DNA of 64,000 nt from NCBI GenBank assembly GCA_036502625.1, contig DASXYG010000114.1, positions 1-64,000 on the forward strand. Direction: 5' to 3'. This DNA is from DASXYG01 sp036502625. GTDB lineage: Bacteria; Actinomycetota; Actinomycetes; Streptosporangiales; Streptosporangiaceae. The notes under the pieces are model-generated. The model was not told the origin of the DNA, ran no database searches, and saw only the letters and a list, made by a program, of their open reading frames with translations. Both the position numbers and the translations under genes were made by a program. The first letter of the stretch is position 1, and each line of letters starts with the position of its first letter. Positions 45,045 to 53,551 of the stretch are shown piece after piece.

Positions 45045-45159
45045 CGCCCAGCGCCTTTCATTGGTTTCATAAATTTCTGAAAAGATACTACCCGCCCGAG
45101 TGTCCGCGGATCGATAACCTGTGCGGGTCGATCGTCGGCCTGGTGCGGGGGAAACGCCG

Positions 45160-46734
45160 GTGGAGGAGCACGAGCTGTTCGCGCTCGCGTTCGCGATCGC
45201 CATCGTGGTGATCGTCGGGCGCGTGGTGGCCAAGCGCCTCGAAGTGCCCGAGGCGATCGTGCTGGTCATCCTCGGGGTGCTGGCCAGCCTCATCCCGCAG
45301 GTGCCGAACATCGAGCTCGGGCCCAACGTCGTCCTGCTGCTGTTCCTGCCGCCGCTGATCTTCAACGCGGCGTTCCTCAGCGCGCCGCGCGAGACACGCG
45401 AGAACGCCGTGCCGATCACCGCGCTCGCGTTCGGCGCCACGGCGGCCACGATCCTCGGCGTGGGCTGGGTCACGACGCTGCTGCTGCCGGGCATGGGCTG
45501 GGCGCCCGCGCTGGCGTTCGCCGCCGCCGTCGCGCCAACGGACGCCGTGGCCGCGACGTCCGTGATGACCCGGCTCGGCGCGCCGTCCCGGGTCGTGACC
45601 ATCCTCGAAGGCGAGAGCCTGATCAACGACGGGGTGGCGCTGACGGCGTTCGGCCTGGCCGTCGAGGCGATGGCGCACCCGTTCACGTTCACCCACGGGC
45701 TGCTCAGGCTGCTCGAGGTCGTCGCGGGCGGCGTGGCGTACGGGCTGGTCTGCGGGTGGGTGATCGGGCGCATCCGGCGGTTCGTGCGCGACCCGTCGAT
45801 CCAGATCCTCATCACGCTGATCACGCCGTTCATCGCGTACATCCCGGCCGAGGAGTTCCACGTCTCCGGCGTGCTCGCCACCGTCGTGACCGGCGTCTAC
45901 CTCGGCACCCGTACGGAGGGCCTGCTCCAGCCGGCGTCCCGGGTCAGCGGCACGATGTTCTGGCGGACGCTGATCTTCCTGCTCGAGTCGATCCTGTTCG
46001 TGCTGCTCGGCCTGGAGCTGCGGGCCATCGTCGGCGACCTGTCCGGCGCCCATTCGTGGCCGTGGCTCATCGGCTCGGCGGCCGCGGTGGTGGGCGCGGC
46101 GATCGTGATCCGGCTGGCGTGGGAGCTGATCGTGTCGCCGCTGATCCGGTTCCTGCCCGGCCGCCATTCCTCGTACGTCCGCAACCCGTGGCGGCAGCGG
46201 CTCGTCATCGGCTGGGGCGGCATGCGCGGCGCGATCTCGCTGGCCATCGCCTTGACGCTGCCGGTCACGCTGCGCGGCGCGCCGTTCCAGGAACGGTCCA
46301 CGCTGATCTTCCTGGCCGCCGCCGTCGTGGTGGTGACGCTGATCGGCGAGGGCCTGACGCTGGCGCCGCTGCTGCGCGTGCTGCGCCTGGCCCAGAGCGA
46401 GGCCCACCACGAGCAGGAGGTCCGGGCCCGCGCCCGGGTCACCGAGGCCGGCCTGGCCCGCCTGGACGAGCTGGCCGAGTCCGGCGAGGTCGACGAGGAC
46501 ACCGCCAACGTGTACCGCCAGCTCTTCGAGATGCGCCTGGACCGTGTGCGCGTCGCCCTCGGCGACGTGGACGAGGGCGAGGTCACCGACACCCGCAGGT
46601 TCCGCCGCGAGTTGGTCGCCGCCCAGCGCGCCAAGCTCAACGAGCTCTACCGCAAGCGCAAGATCAACGACGAGATCCGCCGCAACATCGCCCGCACCCT
46701 CGACATCCAGGAGGGCCCAGGACCGGTCGCCTGA
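45160..46734 (+). CDS. Na+/H+ antiporter, CPA1 family
   Basis: 524 residues from GTG 45160 (VEEHELFALAFAIAIVVIVGR); GTG 45121 is an alternative. Twelve or so membrane segments with the family motifs VLVILGVLASLIP, FLPPLIFNAAFL, FAAAVAPTDAVAATSVMTRLG (ion-binding Asp) and EGESLINDGVALTAFG. Cytoplasmic C-terminal helical tail of about 100 residues, charged (RARARVTEAGLARLDELAE). It exchanges Na+ or K+ for H+. The 3' end lies within a strong hairpin. Confidence 0.92.
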   Translation: MEEHELFALAFAIAIVVIVGRVVAKRLEVPEAIVLVILGVLASLIPQVPNIELGPNVVLLLFLPPLIFNAAFLSAPRETRENAVPITALAFGATAATILGVGWVTTLLLPGMGWAPALAFAAAVAPTDAVAATSVMTRLGAPSRVVTILEGESLINDGVALTAFGLAVEAMAHPFTFTHGLLRLLEVVAGGVAYGLVCGWVIGRIRRFVRDPSIQILITLITPFIAYIPAEEFHVSGVLATVVTGVYLGTRTEGLLQPASRVSGTMFWRTLIFLLESILFVLLGLELRAIVGDLSGAHSWPWLIGSAAAVVGAAIVIRLAWELIVSPLIRFLPGRHSSYVRNPWRQRLVIGWGGMRGAISLAIALTLPVTLRGAPFQERSTLIFLAAAVVVVTLIGEGLTLAPLLRVLRLAQSEAHHEQEVRARARVTEAGLARLDELAESGEVDEDTANVYRQLFEMRLDRVRVALGDVDEGEVTDTRRFRRELVAAQRAKLNELYRKRKINDEIRRNIARTLDIQEGPGPVA

Positions 46735-46748
46735 CCGGTCCTGGGCCC
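46713..46748. terminator. 16-bp perfect hairpin over the antiporter stop codon
   Basis: GGGCCCAGGACCGGTC (46713-46728) and GACCGGTCCTGGGCCC (46733-46748) with a 4-nt loop that contains the start of the TGA. Being symmetric, it can serve the antiporter and the convergent small secreted-protein gene. No T-tract. Confidence 0.65.
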
Positions 46749-46774
46749 CTCAGGGCGAGAAGACGCCGGTGCCG

Positions 46775-46984
46775 CTACGCGGTGAAGTACCAGAACCCGT
46801 CGCGGCCCAGGTAGCACGGCTCGGAGTACAGGCCGTGCGAGGTGTAGAACGACCAGCGGAAGTTCTCACACTCCTGCTGGCTCCGATACCAGCCGTGGGC
46901 CGTGCCCGCCTGCGCCGCCGTGCCGGTGAACGCCACCAGGGCCGCGCCGATGGCGACCGCGCCCAGCAGAATGCGCTTCTTCAC
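46775..46984 (-). CDS. Small secreted two-cysteine protein
   Basis: 69 residues from GTG 46984 with GAGGAG upstream. A signal peptide (VKKRILLGAVAIGAALVAFTG, cleavage probably after AQA) leads to a ~43-residue mature part rich in aromatics: HGWYRSQQECENFRWSFY and SEPCYLGRDGFWYF, with two cysteines likely paired. Similar tiny secreted proteins are common in actinomycetes but their role is unknown. Lies between the antiporter and fbiC. Confidence 0.75.
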   Translation of the reverse strand: MKKRILLGAVAIGAALVAFTGTAAQAGTAHGWYRSQQECENFRWSFYTSHGLYSEPCYLGRDGFWYFTA

Positions 46985-47038
46985 TGAATCCGACTCCTCT
47001 TCCGGTGGACCATTGAACAGGCGCACGCGGTACGGAGC

Positions 47039-49642
47039 TCAGCGGGACAAGATGGGCAGGCCCGCCCGCACCGACGTGCACACGCCGTCCGACGCTCGCG
47101 CCGCCGCCTGCCGTTCCATCGGAACCTCCCCGTATGTGGTGCTCCGCTGCCGCATCGGCCGCCCGGTCGGCCCGACCAGCGCCGCCATGTCCGAGATCGT
47201 CTTGTACGAGCCGTTGTCGGAGCCGGCCATCCTGCTGATCGTCTCCTCCATCAGCGTGCCGCCGATGTCGTTGACGCCGCCGTCCAGCACCGAGCGGCAC
47301 AGGTCCTCGCCGAGCTTCACCCACGAGCACTGGATGTTGTCGATGAGGCCGTGCAACAGCAGCCGCGACAGGGCGTGCACGGCGCGGTTCTCCCGCGGCG
47401 TGGGCCCGGGGCGGGCGAGTCCCGCCAGGTAGATCGGGGCGTTGGTGTGCACGAACGGGAGCAGCACGAACTCCGTGAACCCGCGGCGGCCGGTCTTCTC
47501 CACGGCGCGGCGCTGCATGTCGGCGATCAGCTTGATGTGCGCGACCCAGTGGGCCGGGGTGTCCACGTGGCCGTACATCATCGTCGACGTCGTGGGGATG
47601 CCCAGTTCGTGCGCGGTGGAGATCACCTCGACCCACTGCGCGGCGGGCAGCTTGCCCTTGGTCAGCACCCAGCGGACGTCGTCGTCGAGGATCTCCGCGG
47701 CGGTGCCGGGCACCGAGTCGAGGCCGGCCTCGCGGGCGCGCACGAGCCACTCCCGTACGGGGAGGTCCATGCGGGACGCGCCGTTCATGACCTCCATCGG
47801 GCTGAACGCGTGCAGGTGGATGCCCGGCTGCCGGCGCTTGACCTCGGCGGCCAGGTCGAAGTACGCGGAGCCGGGCAGGTCGGGATGGATGCCGCCCTGC
47901 ATGCAGATCTCCGTGGCGCCCGCCTGCCACGCCTCGTCCACGCGGTCGCCGATCTGCGACATGGACAGCGAGTACGCGTCGGCGTCGGTGCGGCGCTGGG
48001 CGAACGCGCAGAACCGGCAGCCGGTGTAGCAGACGTTCGTGAAGTTCACGTTCCGGGTGACGACGTACGTGACGTCGTCGCCGACCGTGTCCTTGCGCAG
48101 GTCGTCGGCCAGCTTCGCGAGGGCGTCGAGCTCCGCGCCGTCGGCGTGCAGCAGCGCCAGCGCGGCGTCGTCGGACAGCCCGGCGGGGTCGTGCTCGGCC
48201 TGGCGCAGCGCGTCGCGCACGTCGGCGTCGAACCGCTGCGGCGCGCCCGCACCCGTCAGCCCGGCGATCTCGTCCCAGTCGCCGTACACGGAGTCGAAGT
48301 CGTCGCGCCGGTCGCCCGTACGGCCGGTGGTGTCGATGCTGACGTGCAGGTCCGTACGGCCGGTGCCGCCCGTCGCCGCCCAGCCGCCGTCCGGCTCCTG
48401 CCACGGGCGCGGCTCCGGCATCGCGTCCGGCCGCGCCAGCCCTGTCTCGGGCTCGGCCAGCGCCGCGACGTGCGCGGACACCCGCGGGTCCAGCCACGGC
48501 TCGCCGGCGCGGACGTACTCCGGGTAGACCGTCAGCCGCTCCCGCAGCTCGTAGCCGGCGGCCGCGGTGCGCTCGGCCAGCTCGTCGATCTGCGGCCACG
48601 GGCGCTCGGGGTTCACGTGGTCCGGGGTCAGCGGTGAAACGCCGCCCCAGTCGTCGATCCCGGCGCGCAGCATCAGCGCGAACTCCGCGCCGATGAGGTT
48701 CGGCGGCGCCTGGACGTGCGCCTTCGGGCCGAGCAGCAGCCGCGTCACGGCGATCGTGGCGGCCAGCTCCTCCAGGTCGGCGTCCGGGGTGGCGCGCATC
48801 TTCGTGTCGTCCTTGGCGCGGAAGTTCTGCACGATGACTTCCTGGATCGCCCCGTACGCGCGGGACCGCTTCCGGATCGCGAACAGCGCGTCAGCGCGCT
48901 CCGCGTACGTCTCGCCGATGCCGATCAGGATGCCGGTGGTGAACGGCACGTTCACCCGCCCGGCGTCGTCGAGCACGCGCAGCCGGACATCCGGGTCCTT
49001 GTCCGGCGAGCCGAAGTGCGGGCCGCCGCGCTCGGTGAACAGCCGCCGCGCGGTGGTCTCCAGCATCATGCCCATCGACGGTGCCACCGGCTTGAGCCGC
49101 TGCAGGTCGCGCCAGGTCAGCACGCCGGGGTTGAGGTGCGGCAGCAGTCCGGTCTCCTCCAGCACCATGATCGCCATGGCCCGGACGTAGGAGAGCGTGT
49201 CGTCGTAGCCGTGCGCGTCGAGCCAGTCGCGCGCCGCCGTCCAGCGGTCCTCCGGCCGGTCGCCCAGCGTGAACAGCGCCTCCTTGCAGCCCATCTCGGC
49301 GCCGCGCCGCGCGATGTCGAGCACCTCGTCCGGGGAGAGGTACGGCGACTCCACACGGCCCGGCACGGTGACGAACGTGCAGTATCCGCAGCGGTCGCGG
49401 CACAGCCGGGTGAGCGGGATGAACACCTTGCGGCTGTACGTGATCACGCCGGGGCGGCCGGCGGCGGTGAGGCCGCCGTCGCGCACCCGCCCGGCGTACT
49501 CGAGCAATGTGGCCAGGTCGTCGCCGCGGGCGTGCAGCAGCACGGTGGCCTCGGCGGCGTCCAGCGCCTTGCCGTCGCGGGCGCGGGCCAGCGCGCGGCG
49601 CGTCGCCGAGGCGTTCGGGGCGTCATTCGGGTCAACTGTCAT
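47039..49642 (-). CDS. fbiC: FbiC, bifunctional deazaflavin (Fo) synthase
   Basis: 867 residues from ATG 49642 (MTVDPNDAPNASATRR); GTG 49651 adds three. Two radical SAM domains fused: the CofG half with LCRDRCGYCTFVTVPG (three Cys) near residue 85 and the CofH half with CYTGCRFCAFAQRR near residue 545. It makes the deazaflavin chromophore of F420 from tyrosine and the riboflavin precursor. With fbiA and fbiB, the window supplies the chromophore, phospholactyl and glutamyl steps of F420. Confidence 0.96.
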   Translation of the reverse strand: MTVDPNDAPNASATRRALARARDGKALDAAEATVLLHARGDDLATLLEYAGRVRDGGLTAAGRPGVITYSRKVFIPLTRLCRDRCGYCTFVTVPGRVESPYLSPDEVLDIARRGAEMGCKEALFTLGDRPEDRWTAARDWLDAHGYDDTLSYVRAMAIMVLEETGLLPHLNPGVLTWRDLQRLKPVAPSMGMMLETTARRLFTERGGPHFGSPDKDPDVRLRVLDDAGRVNVPFTTGILIGIGETYAERADALFAIRKRSRAYGAIQEVIVQNFRAKDDTKMRATPDADLEELAATIAVTRLLLGPKAHVQAPPNLIGAEFALMLRAGIDDWGGVSPLTPDHVNPERPWPQIDELAERTAAAGYELRERLTVYPEYVRAGEPWLDPRVSAHVAALAEPETGLARPDAMPEPRPWQEPDGGWAATGGTGRTDLHVSIDTTGRTGDRRDDFDSVYGDWDEIAGLTGAGAPQRFDADVRDALRQAEHDPAGLSDDAALALLHADGAELDALAKLADDLRKDTVGDDVTYVVTRNVNFTNVCYTGCRFCAFAQRRTDADAYSLSMSQIGDRVDEAWQAGATEICMQGGIHPDLPGSAYFDLAAEVKRRQPGIHLHAFSPMEVMNGASRMDLPVREWLVRAREAGLDSVPGTAAEILDDDVRWVLTKGKLPAAQWVEVISTAHELGIPTTSTMMYGHVDTPAHWVAHIKLIADMQRRAVEKTGRRGFTEFVLLPFVHTNAPIYLAGLARPGPTPRENRAVHALSRLLLHGLIDNIQCSWVKLGEDLCRSVLDGGVNDIGGTLMEETISRMAGSDNGSYKTISDMAALVGPTGRPMRQRSTTYGEVPMERQAAARASDGVCTSVRAGLPILSR

Positions 49643-49744
49643 AGCGTGCACGCTACGTATCCGCCGGCCCGTGCGCCGTGACCCACTTCATTGCGCGAAC
49701 CGGCCCCGGTGTGCTGCACCCGTCCGTACGCCACAGCCGGTTGG

Positions 49745-49757
49745 TACAGTCGCCGCC
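49745..49757 (+). promoter_or_regulatory. Candidate -10 element for a leaderless transcript
   Basis: TACAGT (49745-49750) lies exactly 7 nt before the ATG at 49758, so transcription would start at or next to the A of that codon. No clear -35 hexamer is seen and no ribosome site precedes the ATG. Confidence 0.45.
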
Positions 49758-49799
49758 ATGACGTACCACCATGTCGTCCTCCCGCCGCCCGCCCTGTAG
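49758..49799 (+). CDS. 13-residue putative leader peptide MTYHHVVLPPPAL
   Basis: ATG 49758 to TAG 49799, too short for usual gene calls. It contains two histidines and a PPP triplet, which can stall ribosomes. The stop codon lies in the 5' arm of a strong stem (49798-49810 with 49852-49865) that spans the region before the EamA gene. Upstream position, leaderless-type promoter and overlap with the hairpin suggest a regulatory leader peptide; there is no experimental or database support available here. Confidence 0.5.
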   Translation: MTYHHVVLPPPAL

Positions 49800-49865
49800 G
49801 GGCGTAGCGGCCGGCTCGCCGCCCGTGGGCCCGGTGCCCGCGGGCTGATTTCCGCGTACGCCCCT
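49798..49865 (+). promoter_or_regulatory. Nested hairpin between leader peptide and EamA gene
   Basis: Outer stem AGGGGCGTAGCGG (49798-49810) pairs with CCGC-G-TACGCCCCT (49852-49865), one bulged base. Inside, GCCCGTGGGC (49821-49830) pairs with GCCCGCGGGC (49836-49845) around a 5-nt loop. No T-tract. An attenuation or riboswitch-like element is plausible; the ligand is unknown. Confidence 0.55.
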
Positions 49866-49909
49866 GTCTCGTCCACCGAATCCCGGTCCACGATCAGGAG
49901 CGTTCTTTC

Positions 49910-50842
49910 GTGTCCACCCAAACCCCGTACGTCACGCCTGCCCGCACGGCGGCCGGCCCGTCCCTCGTCCTGCTCGCCGCCGCCTTGTGGGGCACCACCG
50001 GCACCGCGCAGGCGTTCGCGCCCGCCGGCGCCGAACCGGTGTCGGTCGGCGCGGCGCGCATCGTGTTCGGCGGCCTCGCGCTCGTCGTCATCGCGGCCCT
50101 GCGCGGCGAGCTGCGCGCGCTGCGCGGCGTCCGCGCCACGCTCGGCCGGCACGCGCCGTACCTCCTGGTGCTCGGCGGCGTGGGCGTCGCCGCGTACCAG
50201 CTCTGCTTCTTCTCCGCGGTGGCCCGTACGGGCGTGGCCGTCGGCACGGTGGTGACGATCGGCAGCGCGCCGGTGTTCACCGGCCTGCTCGTCTGGCTGA
50301 CGCGCGGCGGGCGGCCCACCCGGTCGTGGCTGGCGGCGACCGCGATGGCCGTCGCGGGCTGCGCGATCCTCACGCTCGGCGGCCGGTCCGCCGGGGTGGA
50401 GATCGGCGGCGTCCTGCTCGGCCTGGCCTCCGGGCTCGGCTACGCCGCGTACGCCGTCGTGTCGGCGCGGCTGATCCGGGCGACCGGCTCGGTGACCGCG
50501 GTGATGGCGGCGCTGTTCGGCGGCGGCGGGCTGGTGCTCGTACCGGTGCTGGTCCTGTCCCGCCCGGTGTGGCTGGCGACACCGTCGGGCGCGCTGGTGG
50601 CCGCGCACCTCGCGCTGGTCACCACCGCCGTCGGCTACCTGCTGTACGGGCGGGCGCTGCGCACCACGCCGGTGGCCACGTCGGCGACGCTCGCGCTGAT
50701 GGAGCCCGCCGTGGCGACGCTGCTCGGGCTGCTGGTGCTCGGCGAGCACCTGGGCGCGTCCGGCATCGCCGGGCTGGTCCTGGTGGGGGCGGGCATGGCG
50801 GTCCTCGCGGTCCCGCACCGCACCCGCGCCGCCGCGCAGTGA
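49910..50842 (+). CDS. EamA-family (DMT) transporter
   Basis: 310 residues from GTG 49910 with AGGAG upstream. Ten membrane segments in two EamA repeats (SLVLLAAALWGTTGTAQAFAP first; GGVLLGLASGLGYAAYAVVSARLI second), ending LAVPHRTRAAAQ. DMT transporters export amino acids, purines or other metabolites; the substrate is not predictable. It follows a leader-peptide and hairpin region, suggesting control by translation status or a metabolite. Convergent with the aldo/keto reductase. Confidence 0.9.
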   Translation: MSTQTPYVTPARTAAGPSLVLLAAALWGTTGTAQAFAPAGAEPVSVGAARIVFGGLALVVIAALRGELRALRGVRATLGRHAPYLLVLGGVGVAAYQLCFFSAVARTGVAVGTVVTIGSAPVFTGLLVWLTRGGRPTRSWLAATAMAVAGCAILTLGGRSAGVEIGGVLLGLASGLGYAAYAVVSARLIRATGSVTAVMAALFGGGGLVLVPVLVLSRPVWLATPSGALVAAHLALVTTAVGYLLYGRALRTTPVATSATLALMEPAVATLLGLLVLGEHLGASGIAGLVLVGAGMAVLAVPHRTRAAAQ

Positions 50843-50847
50843 GCGCC

Positions 50848-50896
50848 GCCCCCATCGCGTGGGCCCCCCGTACGGGGATCCCCGCGCGGTGGGGGC
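50848..50896. terminator. Bidirectional hairpin between EamA and aldo/keto reductase genes
   Basis: GCCCCCATCGCG (50848-50859) pairs with CGCGGTGGGGGC (50885-50896), one G-U, enclosing the palindrome CCCCGTACGGGG. It fills most of the 60-bp convergent spacer. Confidence 0.6.
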
Positions 50897-50902
50897 GGGC
50901 CG

Positions 50903-51883
50903 CTACTTGCTCACGTTGCGGGCGTACTCCTCCGGGTAACGCGCGCCCGCGGCCTCCGGGAGCGCGGCCTCGATGGCACTGATGTCGTCGGCGCTCAGCT
51001 CGATGTCGAGGGCGGCGACGTTCTCCTCCAGGTACGTACGGCGCTTGGTGCCGGGGATCGGCACAACGTCGGTGCCCTGGTGCTGCACCCAGGCGAGCGC
51101 GAGCTGACCCGCGGTGACGCCACGCCGCTCGGCAAGCTCGCGCAGCGCCGCGACGATCGCCTGGTTGCGGTCGTAGTTGCCGCCGCCGAACCGGGGCAGG
51201 CGGCGGCGCATGTCGTCCGCCGGCAGGTCGTCCGGCTTGGGTACCGTGCCGGTCAGGAAGCCGCGGCCGAGCGGCGAGAACGGCACGATGCCGATGCCCA
51301 GCTCCCGGCATGTCGGCACGACCTCGTCCTCGATGCCCCGCGTCCACAGCGACCACTCGCTCTGCACCGCGGAGACCGGGTGCGCGGCGTGCGCGCGGCG
51401 GATCGTGGCCGCGTTCGCCTCGGAGATGCCCGCGTAGCGCACCTTGCCCGCGGCGACCAGCTCGCCCAGCGCGCCGAACGTCTCCTCGACCGGGACGTCC
51501 GGGTCGACGCGGTGCTGGTAGTAGAGGTCGATGTGGTCCACGCCGAGCCGCCGCAGCGACGCGTCGCAGCACTGCCGTACGTACGCGGCGTCACCGCGCG
51601 CGCCCTGCCCGTCGGCGCCGAAGACGATGCCGAACTTCGTGGCCAGCACGACGTCGTCGCGCCGCCCGGCGATGGCCCGGCCGACCAGCCGCTCGTTCTC
51701 GCCGTCCGTGCCGTAGACGTCGGACGTGTCGAGCATCGTGACCCCGAGGTCCAGCGCACGGTGGATGGTCGCGACCGACTCGCCGTCGTCGTCGCGCACC
51801 CCGTACGCCTGGCTCATCCCCATGCAGCCGAGCCCCTGCGCCCCGACCTCGAGCCCGCCCAGTCTGCGGGTGCGAATGCCCAC
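50903..51883 (-). CDS. Aldo/keto reductase
   Basis: 326 residues. TIM-barrel oxidoreductase with catalytic Asp and Tyr in MLDTSDVYGTDGENE, Lys in VVLATKFGIVFG and His in DLYYQHRVDPDVPVEE; the NADPH end is VVPIPGTKRRTYLEENV. Groups with the YhdN/IolS-like stress or general reductases; natural substrate unknown. Divergent from the thiamine genes. Confidence 0.9.
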   Translation of the reverse strand: MGIRTRRLGGLEVGAQGLGCMGMSQAYGVRDDDGESVATIHRALDLGVTMLDTSDVYGTDGENERLVGRAIAGRRDDVVLATKFGIVFGADGQGARGDAAYVRQCCDASLRRLGVDHIDLYYQHRVDPDVPVEETFGALGELVAAGKVRYAGISEANAATIRRAHAAHPVSAVQSEWSLWTRGIEDEVVPTCRELGIGIVPFSPLGRGFLTGTVPKPDDLPADDMRRRLPRFGGGNYDRNQAIVAALRELAERRGVTAGQLALAWVQHQGTDVVPIPGTKRRTYLEENVAALDIELSADDISAIEAALPEAAGARYPEEYARNVSK

Positions 51884-51935
51884 GGTTCCCCCTGTCGTGT
51901 GCGAATGCCGATGTCATTGAACCGTACGTGCTTGC

Positions 51936-51941
51936 TACGGT
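51936..51941 (+). promoter_or_regulatory. Candidate -10 of the thiD operon
   Basis: TACGGT at 51936-51941 would start transcription about 7 nt later, just before the riboswitch. TTGAAC at 51917 is only 13 bp upstream, so the -35 is uncertain. Confidence 0.35.
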
Positions 51942-51951
51942 TGCCCCATTG

Positions 51952-52026
51952 ACGCGGGGTGCCCGGTTCGCCGGGCTGAGAACACACCCGTCGAACCTGC
52001 TCTAGTTCGTACTAGCGAAGGGACGT
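51952..52026 (+). promoter_or_regulatory. Thiamine pyrophosphate (TPP) riboswitch
   Basis: Contains all landmark elements in order: GGGGTGCCC, GCTGAGA, ACACCC, GAACCTG, CTAG, and ACTAGCGAAGGGA. The closing P1 strand includes GAAGGGA, which is also the probable ribosome-binding site of thiD (11 nt before ATG 52035), pointing to control at translation initiation. It governs thiD-tenA. Confidence 0.95.
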
Positions 52027-52034
52027 CGCCCGTC

Positions 52035-52835
52035 ATGGGTATTCCCAACGTTTTGACCATCGCCGGGACCGACCCCAGCGGCGGCGCCGGCATCCAGGCC
52101 GACCTCAAGGCGTTCTCCGCGCTCGGGGCGTACGGCATGTCGGTGATCACCGCGCTCGTCGCGCAGACCACGACCGGCGTCCACACGGTGCACGCGATCC
52201 CGCCCGCGTTCCTCGCCGACCAGCTCGACACCCTGCTCGCCGACGTCCCGGCCGACGCCGTCAAGATCGGCATGCTGGGCGACGCCGGGATGATCCGCGT
52301 GGTGGCCGACGCGCTGGACCGCTACCGGCCCCCGTACGTCGTGCTCGACCCGGTCATGGTGGCGAAGTCCGGCGACCGGCTGCTCGCCGCCGACGCCGTG
52401 GCCGCTCTGCGCGACGAGCTGCTGCCGCGCGTCGACCTGGTCACGCCGAACCTCCCCGAGGCCGCCGACCTGCTGGGCGAGCCCGAGGTGAAGACCGAGG
52501 ACGAGATGCGCGGCCAGGCGGAGCGGCTGCGCGGGGCGGGCGCGGCGCGCGTGCTGCTGAAGGGCGGCCACCTCGACGGCGACACCAGCACCGACCTGCT
52601 GGTCACCGCCGACGGCGTCATCCGGATGCCGGCGCCGCGGGTGGCCACGCGCAACACGCACGGCACCGGCTGCACCCTGTCGTCCGCGATCGCCGCCCTG
52701 CGGCCCCGGCACGACGACTGGCCGCCGGCCGTGCGCGCGGCGAAGGACTACCTGACCGCGGCGCTGCGGGCCGCCGACCGGCTCTCGGTCGGCCACGGGC
52801 GCGGCCCCGTCCACCACTTCCACGCCTTCTGGTGA
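52035..52835 (+). CDS. thiD: Hydroxymethylpyrimidine/phosphomethylpyrimidine kinase
   Basis: 266 residues. Ribokinase-like HMP(-P) kinase with GTDPSGGAGIQADLKAFSALGAYGMSVITAL at the N-terminus, VLDPVMVAKSG, VTPNLPEAADLLG and the anion-hole/catalytic NTHGTGCTLSSAIAALRP. It phosphorylates the pyrimidine moiety twice in thiamine biosynthesis. Controlled by the TPP riboswitch immediately upstream; tenA follows. Confidence 0.96.
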   Translation: MGIPNVLTIAGTDPSGGAGIQADLKAFSALGAYGMSVITALVAQTTTGVHTVHAIPPAFLADQLDTLLADVPADAVKIGMLGDAGMIRVVADALDRYRPPYVVLDPVMVAKSGDRLLAADAVAALRDELLPRVDLVTPNLPEAADLLGEPEVKTEDEMRGQAERLRGAGAARVLLKGGHLDGDTSTDLLVTADGVIRMPAPRVATRNTHGTGCTLSSAIAALRPRHDDWPPAVRAAKDYLTAALRAADRLSVGHGRGPVHHFHAFW

Positions 52836-52867
52836 CCCCCGCCCGACCCCCCGCTGGAGACGAAGCC

Positions 52868-53542
52868 ATGTTCTGCGACGACGTGTGGGACCGCTGCGCC
52901 AAGCTGGTGCGCGCCATCCACGACCACCCGTTCAACACCGCCCTCGGCGACGGCACCCTGGACCGCGAGCGGTTCGCGTTCTACATCGTGCAGGACGCCC
53001 GCTACCTGGAGGCGTACTCGAAGGCGCTGGCCACGGCGTCCGTACGGGCGCCCGACCCGGACGACGCCGCGTTCTTCGCGGAGAGCGCGCACACCGCGCT
53101 GGTCGCCGAGCGCGGCCTGCACGCCGGCTACATCGAGGAGTTCGGCCTGACCGCCGAAGACGTCGCGGGCGTCATCACCTCGCCGACCTGCCTCGGATAC
53201 GCGTCGTTCCTCCAGGCCACGGCGCTGGCCGAGCCGCTCCCCGTACTGGTCGCCGCCGTACTGCCGTGCTTCTGGGTGTACCAGGACGTCGGGGCGGCGC
53301 TGGTGGAGAAGGCGTCGGACACGCACCCGTACCGCGCCTGGATCGCGACGTACGCCGACCCGGCGTTCGCGGATTCGGTCGCGCACGCGAAGGCGATCAC
53401 CGACCGCCTGGCCGAGTCCGCGGACGGCCCGACGCGCGACGCCATGACCGGCGCGTTCTGCCGGGCCACGGAGTACGAGTGGATGTTCTGGGACAGCGCC
53501 TGGCACCGCGAGACCTGGCCCACCCGGGAGTGGCTGAGCTGA
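52868..53542 (+). CDS. tenA: TenA-family thiaminase II / aminopyrimidine aminohydrolase
   Basis: 224 residues from ATG 52868, with GGAG 8 nt upstream; GTG 52832 (GTGA overlap with thiD) is an alternative. All-helical TenA fold: WDRCAKLVRAIHDHPFNTALGDGTL, catalytic Cys134 in LPCFWVYQDVG and Glu204 in ATEYEWMFW, matching Cys135 and Glu205 of the B. subtilis enzyme. It salvages pyrimidine from degraded thiamine, feeding ThiD upstream. Confidence 0.93.
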   Translation: MFCDDVWDRCAKLVRAIHDHPFNTALGDGTLDRERFAFYIVQDARYLEAYSKALATASVRAPDPDDAAFFAESAHTALVAERGLHAGYIEEFGLTAEDVAGVITSPTCLGYASFLQATALAEPLPVLVAAVLPCFWVYQDVGAALVEKASDTHPYRAWIATYADPAFADSVAHAKAITDRLAESADGPTRDAMTGAFCRATEYEWMFWDSAWHRETWPTREWLS

Positions 53543-53551
53543 CCGCCGCGA

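Noticed and set aside
41967..49642. A secondary-metabolite cluster around the methyltransferase and F420 genes
   Set aside because: The F420 genes are housekeeping here and there is no core synthase; the methyltransferase alone does not support a cluster.
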